Origin: an uncultured Kiritimatiellota bacterium
GTDB taxonomy: Bacteria; Verrucomicrobiota; Kiritimatiellia; RFP12; UBA1067
Length of the DNA stretch: 32,546 nt
Direction of reading: 5' to 3'
Assembly (NCBI GenBank): GCA_934635225.1
Contig: CAKTYZ010000024.1
Location: 1 to 32,546, forward strand
Numbering within the stretch: the first letter of the stretch is position 1; each line of letters starts with the position of its first letter. Under the pieces are notes generated by a model, which did no database searches, had not been told where the DNA came from, and saw nothing but the letters and a program-made list of their open reading frames with translations. Positions 17,858-22,874 of this stretch are shown here, piece by piece. Made by a program: the position numbers and the translations under genes.

Positions 17858-18724
17858 ATGATTTCAAATCTGCTCGTTATCGCGGGGAAAGGCGATTATC
17901 CTCGTTTTGTCATTGAGGGCGCGCGTAAGGCGGGTGTCCGCAAGATTGATGTCCTGTCGGTCAAGGGCTCGTGCGAACGGAAAACGCGGCTGATGGCAGA
18001 CGAGGTCTTCCGCTTTGCCGCAGGGGAGAGCGACAAGGCTGTCCGGTGGGCGGCGTCGCGCGGTTATGATGCGGCGCTTCTGGCGGGGCAGGTCTGTCCG
18101 ATGTCGCTTTTTCGTGGCAAGTTTGACGAGACCGTGAAGAGCTGGTTGCGCGAGATGCCAGTCAAGAACGCGCATACGATTTTCGGGCGGCTCGTGTCGG
18201 AGTTCGTGCGGGCAGGCGTGCGGATCGTCGCGGCGAGTTCGTTCATGGACGGGCATTTCCCGGACGTGGGCGCTCTCACGGAGCGGGATTTGACGTCTGC
18301 GGAACGCGATGACATCCGGAGAGGACAGGAAGTCGCGCTGGACGTCGGGCGGCATGACGTCGGGCAGACCGTGTTGGTCAAGTCGGGAATGGTCCTCGCC
18401 GTCGAGGCGTTCGAGGGGACGAATGCGGCCATCAAGCGTGCAGGCGGACTCGGGCGTGGCTCGGTTCTCTTCAAGGCCGCGCGCGACGGGCACGATTGGC
18501 GCTTTGACATTCCCGTCGTGGGCTTGACGACGCTGAAGAAGATGCGAAAGGCGGGAGTGACTGCGCTGGGCTTTCAGGCGGGGCGGCTGTTGCTGTTGGA
18601 TCGCGTGCGCGTCGTGGACTACGCGAATCGGCATGGCATTGCCATTGTCGGCATCGACTCGGGGCTTCCGCCCGCGCCGTTGCGCCCGGAAGATGGGCCT
18701 GTTGCGGATGGGAGGGTGTCGTGA
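17858..18724 (+). CDS. lpxI: UDP-2,3-diacylglucosamine pyrophosphatase LpxI
   Basis: Hydrolyses UDP-2,3-diacylglucosamine to lipid X in lipid A biosynthesis, the LpxI alternative to LpxH. The 288-residue protein matches the DUF1009/LpxI family: LLVIAGKGDYPRFVIEGARK at the start, LLAGQVCPMSLFRGKF, and VEAFEGTNAAIKRAGGLG. DIPVVGLTTLKKMRKAG and NRHGIAIVGIDSG near the end belong to the catalytic C-terminal domain. The frame is open further upstream through the antisense of tRNA-Arg, so ATG 17858 is chosen: it follows the promoter directly. Its stop overlaps the lpxB start by 4 nt, indicating coupled translation of two consecutive lipid A steps. This is firm evidence for a Gram-negative envelope. 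Confidence 0.93.
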   Translation: MISNLLVIAGKGDYPRFVIEGARKAGVRKIDVLSVKGSCERKTRLMADEVFRFAAGESDKAVRWAASRGYDAALLAGQVCPMSLFRGKFDETVKSWLREMPVKNAHTIFGRLVSEFVRAGVRIVAASSFMDGHFPDVGALTERDLTSAERDDIRRGQEVALDVGRHDVGQTVLVKSGMVLAVEAFEGTNAAIKRAGGLGRGSVLFKAARDGHDWRFDIPVVGLTTLKKMRKAGVTALGFQAGRLLLLDRVRVVDYANRHGIAIVGIDSGLPPAPLRPEDGPVADGRVS

Positions 18725-19878
18725 AGATCCTGCTCTTGGCCGGAGAAGAGTCCGGAATGATCTATCGTGAGAAATTGGCCGCACGGATTCTCGCGACTGC
18801 TCCCGAGACAGAAATTAGGGGGTACGGTGACTATGGCTTCAAGACGGGCGACCTCGCCGTCATGGGCATTGTGCAGGTGCTGAGAAGACTGCGGTATTTC
18901 CTGAACGTCAAGAAGACGATGGAACGGGCGATTGACGATTGGCGGCCCGATGTCGTCTGTACGATTGACTATCCGGGCCTTAACCTCAAACTGGCGGCGT
19001 ACGCGAAGGTGCGCGGCGTTCGGACCGTCCATGTTGTCTGTCCCCAGGTCTGGGCGTGGCATCAGGGCCGCATCCCGAAGATTGAGCGATCACTTGACAA
19101 GATTTGCTGCTTCTTCCCATTCGAGCCGAAGATTTTCCGCCCGGGGCTGGGCGTGTTCGTCGGCCATCCGTTGGTGGACGAGATGAAAAATGCGAGAACA
19201 ATCGAATTGTCGAATGATCGAATGGTTGGCTTGGGGAAAGGGCAGGCGAATGCCGATGATTCGACGGTTCGTCCGTTCAATCGCTTGAGAAACGCTCTTC
19301 TGGCCGTCTTGCCGGGGAGTCGACTGGGCGAGATACGCCACCATCTTCCGAAGCTGATCCAGGCCGTCGAGACCTTGCGGCGCGACCTGCCGAATCTGCG
19401 TGTCGTCATTCCCGCCGCGAACGAGAAGGCTCGGAAGGCGATTGCCGCGATTGGCGGAGAGAATCCGCCGTTCGAGGTTCAGGCGGGCGGCGCACGCGAC
19501 TTGCTGCGCCGGGCGGACGCGGCGGTCGTGGCGAGCGGGACGGCGACGCTGGAGGCCGCGTTGGCGCGCTGTCCGACGGTGCTGGTCTACCATGTCGATC
19601 TCCTGTTCGAGATCATCTGCCGTCTGACGCTCAAGGGCGTCAAGCACATCGGGCTGATCAATATCGTCTGCGAGAAGACGGGGCACGACTGCCCGATGCC
19701 GGAACTCATCCAGCAGGACTTCACCGTGCCGAAAATGCTCGCGCATCTGCGCCCGTGGCTGACGGATCCGGCGGCGAATGCGGCGGCGCGCGCCGCGCTG
19801 GAGTCCTCCGTTGGTCTCTTGCGGACGGACGGCGACGCGGTCGAGAAAATCACGGACATTCTTTTTGAACCCGTCTGA
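18721..19878 (+). CDS. lpxB: lipid-A-disaccharide synthase
   Basis: Joins lipid X and UDP-2,3-diacylglucosamine to make the tetra-acyl disaccharide of lipid A (GT19 family), at the inner face of the cytoplasmic membrane. The 385 residues show LLLAGEESG at the start, VVCTIDYPGLNLKLAAYAK with the conserved Asp, VCPQVWAWHQGRI, CCFFPFEPKIF, VFVGHPLVDEM, AVLPGSRLGEI and ASGTATLEAALARCPTVLVY. GTG 18721 overlaps the lpxI stop. Between VGHPLVDEM and AVLPGSR lie about 37 residues where E. coli has about 21. That DNA (about 19187-19296) is less GC-rich and contains three 8-bp TCGAAT-type repeats, which looks like an in-frame insertion. The usual AGEASGD loop reads AGEESGM, losing the Asp. Confidence 0.92.
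   Translation: MKILLLAGEESGMIYREKLAARILATAPETEIRGYGDYGFKTGDLAVMGIVQVLRRLRYFLNVKKTMERAIDDWRPDVVCTIDYPGLNLKLAAYAKVRGVRTVHVVCPQVWAWHQGRIPKIERSLDKICCFFPFEPKIFRPGLGVFVGHPLVDEMKNARTIELSNDRMVGLGKGQANADDSTVRPFNRLRNALLAVLPGSRLGEIRHHLPKLIQAVETLRRDLPNLRVVIPAANEKARKAIAAIGGENPPFEVQAGGARDLLRRADAAVVASGTATLEAALARCPTVLVYHVDLLFEIICRLTLKGVKHIGLINIVCEKTGHDCPMPELIQQDFTVPKMLAHLRPWLTDPAANAAARAALESSVGLLRTDGDAVEKITDILFEPV
19187..19296. repeat. in-frame repeat-like insertion within lpxB
   Basis: The segment encodes a residue run (IELSNDRMVGLGKGQANADD) not expected in LpxB and contains TCGAATTG, TCGAATGA and TCGAATGG in tandem at 19202-19225. Base composition is visibly lower in GC than the surrounding gene. It lies in a surface loop between conserved blocks, so the enzyme can still be active. 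Confidence 0.45.
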
Positions 19879-19949
19879 GGGCGGCCTTTCGCAAAAGACC
19901 CGTCTGTCTTGGGCAAGGCGACGCGTTCTCTTAGGCGCGCGACGTGCTT

Positions 19950-20075
19950 GATAGGGCACAGGCGTTGACGGCGTGGGACGGGTTTTGCTATAATCTCATT
20001 CACTGTTTTAAATATGCTGATGGTTTCGTTGTTGCAATAACTAAATCGCGCAGTGAAACAAAGATTTACTGTGGT
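19950..20075 (+). promoter_or_regulatory. promoter-leader cassette, copy A (candidate structured RNA)
   Basis: TTGACG (19965-19970), 18-nt spacer, TATAAT (19989-19994). The predicted transcript starts near 20000, inside the 5' arm TTCACTG (19999-20005), which pairs with CAGTGAA (20051-20057). Between them lies a 38-nt block (20009-20046) identical to the one in copy B at 31145-31182. The block contains an 8-codon frame (MLMVSLLQ, ATG 20014) without an RBS. The 3' arm CAGTGAA can also pair with TTTACTG (20065-20071), so two exclusive hairpins are possible. The downstream gene is the locus-2 regulator. Confidence 0.6.
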
Positions 20076-20099
20076 ATGACCCCGTTTGCGGCGAAAGAG

Positions 20100-21284
20100 A
20101 TGATGAACAGGAGATTACAAGTCGCCGTGTCGGTTGAGCACAGTCGTGGGTGGGGTCGCCGCGTCTGCGAGGGCATCTGCTCGTATGCGCAGACACATCC
20201 GAATTGGCGCATCACCATGTTCGACGGCGTCTTGCCGTCAGTCGGCGATTTGAAGGCGTTCGACGGCTTCCTCTGGAGCGTGAGCGACGCGTGCGCCGCC
20301 GAACGGCTCCTGTCGACGGGGCGCCCGATCGTCAACCTCATGGTTGACGGGCGGTTCCCTGCGACCGTGCAGGTCGGGGCCGACCATGTCGCGTGCGGAG
20401 AGCTTGTGGTGCAGCACTTCCTCTCGCGCTATTTCCGCCATTTCGCCTTCTGCGGCTGGCAGGGGCTCGTGTTCTCGGACGTGCGCCTGGCCGTCTACCG
20501 CAAGGCATTGGGGCGTGTACATTTCGACTGCTCGGCCTACCTGTCGAAATCGGGAGGCCGTCGGCGCGCCGCGCTCCGCGACGTGCTGCGCGAGCGGTTC
20601 GCGCTGCCGGCGGACGCGGCGGCGATTGCGCGGTGGCTTCGGAAACTGCCCAAGCCGGTTGCGGTCTTCTGCGCAAACGATCTCCGTGCGTGGCAACTCT
20701 CCGAGATCTGCTGGCGGGCGGGGCTGTCCGTGCCGAATGATGTGGCGATCTTGGGTGCGGACAACGACATTGTGCCATGTCTGCTGACGAGTCCGTCCCT
20801 GAGCAGCGTCGATACGGGGACTTTTGAGACGGGACGCCGTGCGGCGGAGGTGCTGGACGAGATCCTGCACGGCACGCGCACCGCCGGCGGCTCGACCGTT
20901 CTCGTGCCGCCGCGCGGCGTGGTGGCGCGCAACTCCACGGCGGTCTATGCCGTCGAGCCGCCGTTTCTCTCCGAGGCGCTGTCCTACATCCGCGCCGATA
21001 CGGCGAAGTCCCTGACGGCGGCGGGAGTCGCGGCGCACGTGGGGCTTTCCTATTCCACGGTGCAGGGAGCCTTTCGCGACAGGATCAGGTCTTCGATCCA
21101 GCGGGAGATCATGTCCGCCCGCCTTGAACTCGCCGAACGGCTCCTGTGCGCGACCGACCTGCCGCTGTCCGACGTGGCCGCGCAGGCGGGCTTCCGCACC
21201 CAGCAGTACTTCTGCCTGTGCTTCAAGCGCGAGAAGGGCATGGCCCCCGGCACCTTCCGCGAGAAGGCTGGAAGGGACGGATGA
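20100..21284 (+). CDS. XylR-type transcription regulator (sensor + AraC domain), locus 2
   Basis: A 394-residue regulator with the same architecture as the one at 9415-10611, probably controlling the downstream esterase/GH141 operon. The sensor part includes VSVEHSRGWGRRVCEGICSY at the start, DGFLWSVSDACAAERLL, VPNDVAILGADNDIVPCLL and SPSLSSVDTGTFETGRRAAE. The C-terminal AraC domain includes SLTAAGVAAHVGLSYSTVQ and DVAAQAGFRTQQYFCLCFKR. The frame is open from a TTG at 19944, but the promoter and leader cassette (copy A) lie inside that extension. ATG 20100 or the adjacent ATG 20103 is therefore preferred, with AAAGAG upstream; ATG 20076 is a third option. Its leader is shared almost exactly with the unrelated ATPase gene at 31231. 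Confidence 0.87.
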   Translation: MMNRRLQVAVSVEHSRGWGRRVCEGICSYAQTHPNWRITMFDGVLPSVGDLKAFDGFLWSVSDACAAERLLSTGRPIVNLMVDGRFPATVQVGADHVACGELVVQHFLSRYFRHFAFCGWQGLVFSDVRLAVYRKALGRVHFDCSAYLSKSGGRRRAALRDVLRERFALPADAAAIARWLRKLPKPVAVFCANDLRAWQLSEICWRAGLSVPNDVAILGADNDIVPCLLTSPSLSSVDTGTFETGRRAAEVLDEILHGTRTAGGSTVLVPPRGVVARNSTAVYAVEPPFLSEALSYIRADTAKSLTAAGVAAHVGLSYSTVQGAFRDRIRSSIQREIMSARLELAERLLCATDLPLSDVAAQAGFRTQQYFCLCFKREKGMAPGTFREKAGRDG

Positions 21285-21334
21285 GTTTCCTGCATTCATT
21301 GCGACCTTCATTCGCCCAAAACTTCGTTCCTTAG

Positions 21335-21390
21335 CCGCAGGGCGCGGCTTCGCCGCTGACGCAAAGGGGGGCGCAGAGGCAGCCTCATTT
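21335..21390. repeat. REP-like intergenic hairpin element
   Basis: Downstream of the regulator the sequence contains GCGGCTTCGCCGC, a perfect 5-bp stem with TTC loop. It is followed by GACGCAAAGGGGGGCGCAGAGGC, in two parts GACGCAAAGG and GGCGCAGAGGC. 'CGCAGAGG' strings are typical of dispersed repeats in this bacterial group, and a related string (CGCAGAGCCGCAGAGG) sits inside the start of the next two genes. Confidence 0.4.
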
Positions 21391-21462
21391 CGGTTTGCCG
21401 GAGTTTGAGATACGGGAAGTGGGTTGACGGATTTTATAAACGGTTTGGCGAAGATTATAATT

Positions 21463-21511
21463 GCGCGAAGCCCGTCGCATTTGCTATACTGTGTCTCAAT
21501 TAACCGAGACA
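21463..21511 (+). promoter_or_regulatory. promoter and +1 dyad of glycan operon 2
   Basis: TTGCGC (21463-21468), a 16-nt spacer, TATACT (21485-21490) preceded by TTTGC. Immediately after it TGTCTC (21492-21497), an 8-nt loop and GAGACA (21506-21511) form a 6-bp dyad at the predicted start. AAGGAAA lies just before the ATG at 21525. The dyad sits in the same place relative to the -10 as the one in operon 1, though the sequence differs. Confidence 0.55.
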
Positions 21512-21524
21512 GCAAGGAAAACAC

Positions 21525-22874
21525 ATGATTTCAACAGGCCGTCAAACGTGTAAGGTTCGCGCAGAGCCGCAGAGGTCGCAGTGCGCGAAACGTCTTGCTT
21601 CTGACGTGGTTATGGCACTCGTCACCCTATGCGGGACGGCGTGGGCGGTCGACATCACGACCGACACGCGCATCGACGAGACGAACGTCGCTTCGACGCG
21701 GGACCTTTTCCTGACGAACGCGGCGCTTTGGCAGACGCCGAAGGCGACCCCGGTCAAGTCCCTCTCGCGGGACGGCGTCCGGGCAATAATGATCGACGGC
21801 GAGCCCTGGCGAGGTCGTCCGACCCGGTTCTTCGCCTACTACGGGCTGCCGTCGAACGCGACGGCGGCGGCGAAGGCCCCGGGGATCGTGCTTGTCCATG
21901 GCGGCGCAGGGACGGCCTACGACTCGTGGGTGCGCCTCTGGAACGCGCGCGGCTATGCGGCAATCGCGATGGACAACTGCGGCGGCGTGCCGCCGCGCGA
22001 CCTCGCGATCGGCCGCCTGTCGCATCGGGATTCTGGGCCGGACGGCTGGGGCGGCTTCGACAAGGTGAACGAGCCGCTGGCCGACCAGTGGCCGTACCAT
22101 GCCGTCTCGACGGTGGTGCGCGCGCACTCCTTTCTGCGGGCCCTGCCGGAGGTCGATGCGGCGCGCCTCGGCGTCACGGGCATCTCCTGGGGCGGCTACC
22201 TGACGGCCTGTGTCGCGGGCGTCGACGGCCGCTTTGCCTTTGCGGTGCCGGTCTACGGGTGCGCGTTCCTGCTGGACCACTCGGTCTATACGTCGCGGAT
22301 GCGGCGGCTTGGCGCGGACGGGACGCGCTGGGACGCATTGTGGGACGCACGTAACTTCCTACCGTTCGCGAAGATGCCAGTCCTCTGGTGCACGGGCACG
22401 AACGACTCCTTCTTCCCGCTGGACTCGCTTCAGCGCGGCTGTGACCTTCTGCCGCAGCCGCCGTCGCTCTCGGTCAAGGTGCGGATGCCGCACGGGCATC
22501 CGCCGGCTGGCGACCCGAAGGAGATTGCCGCGTTCGCGGATTCGGTCGTCTTTGGGCGTCCGCCGCTGCCGAAGGTGACGGCGGCCGAGATGCGGGACGG
22601 CTCGCTTGTCGTGTCGTGGCGCGCGGACGGCCGCAGGGTCGAGCAGACGTTCCTCGTTCGGACGTCCTCCCGTGACGGGAACTGGTCGAAGCGGGAGTTC
22701 GTCTCCGAACCGGTTGCGTTTTCGGGCGCGTCCCTGACGGTTGCCGTGCCGTCCGACTCGGAACTCTGGTACGTCAACCTCGTCACCGACGACGGCCTCG
22801 TCGTCTCCACGCGGCACTTCACGCGACGCGAAGCCAGAAATGAGTTTTGTTCAATGGAAGGAATGATGCCATGA
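21525..22874 (+). CDS. secreted alpha/beta-hydrolase, acetyl-xylan-esterase-like
   Basis: A 449-residue exported esterase with the alpha/beta-hydrolase fold. The triad is readable: nucleophile in GISWGGY (S221), Asp in CTGTNDSFF (D294) and His in RMPHGHPPAG (H323 or H325). IVLVHGGAGTAYDSWV carries the oxyanion-hole HGG. This fits the dienelactone-hydrolase/acetyl xylan esterase clan, which removes acetyl or similar groups from polysaccharides. A beta-rich domain of about 90 residues follows (SLVVSWRADGRRVEQTFLV). The first 55 residues, signal peptide plus VDITTDTRIDETNV, are nearly identical to those of the next gene's beta-solenoid protein, so the N terminus is chimeric. The stop overlaps the next ATG by 4 nt. 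The exact acyl ester substrate is not known. Confidence 0.82.
   Translation: MISTGRQTCKVRAEPQRSQCAKRLASDVVMALVTLCGTAWAVDITTDTRIDETNVASTRDLFLTNAALWQTPKATPVKSLSRDGVRAIMIDGEPWRGRPTRFFAYYGLPSNATAAAKAPGIVLVHGGAGTAYDSWVRLWNARGYAAIAMDNCGGVPPRDLAIGRLSHRDSGPDGWGGFDKVNEPLADQWPYHAVSTVVRAHSFLRALPEVDAARLGVTGISWGGYLTACVAGVDGRFAFAVPVYGCAFLLDHSVYTSRMRRLGADGTRWDALWDARNFLPFAKMPVLWCTGTNDSFFPLDSLQRGCDLLPQPPSLSVKVRMPHGHPPAGDPKEIAAFADSVVFGRPPLPKVTAAEMRDGSLVVSWRADGRRVEQTFLVRTSSRDGNWSKREFVSEPVAFSGASLTVAVPSDSELWYVNLVTDDGLVVSTRHFTRREARNEFCSMEGMMP
21554..21690 (+). repeat. 137-bp coding repeat, copy 1 (signal-peptide block)
   Basis: Gapless match to 22918-23054 with about nine mismatches (about 93% identity), in the same reading frame in both genes. 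It encodes the AEPQRSQ-AKRLAS start, the hydrophobic signal core VVMALVTLCG and the mature start AVDITTDTRIDE. The 5' part (CGCAGAGCCGCAGAGG) resembles dispersed REP-type repeats. Confidence 0.85.

Noticed and set aside
19999..20057. Integron attC site
   Set aside because: Shares the idea of variable arms around a fixed loop, but lacks the RYYYAAC/GTTRRRY core sites and sits directly on a promoter.
21450..21472. GCGAAG direct repeat as operator of the locus-2 regulator
   Set aside because: Only 6 bp, spaced 17 bp, in GC-rich DNA; much weaker than the 13-bp repeat in locus 1.
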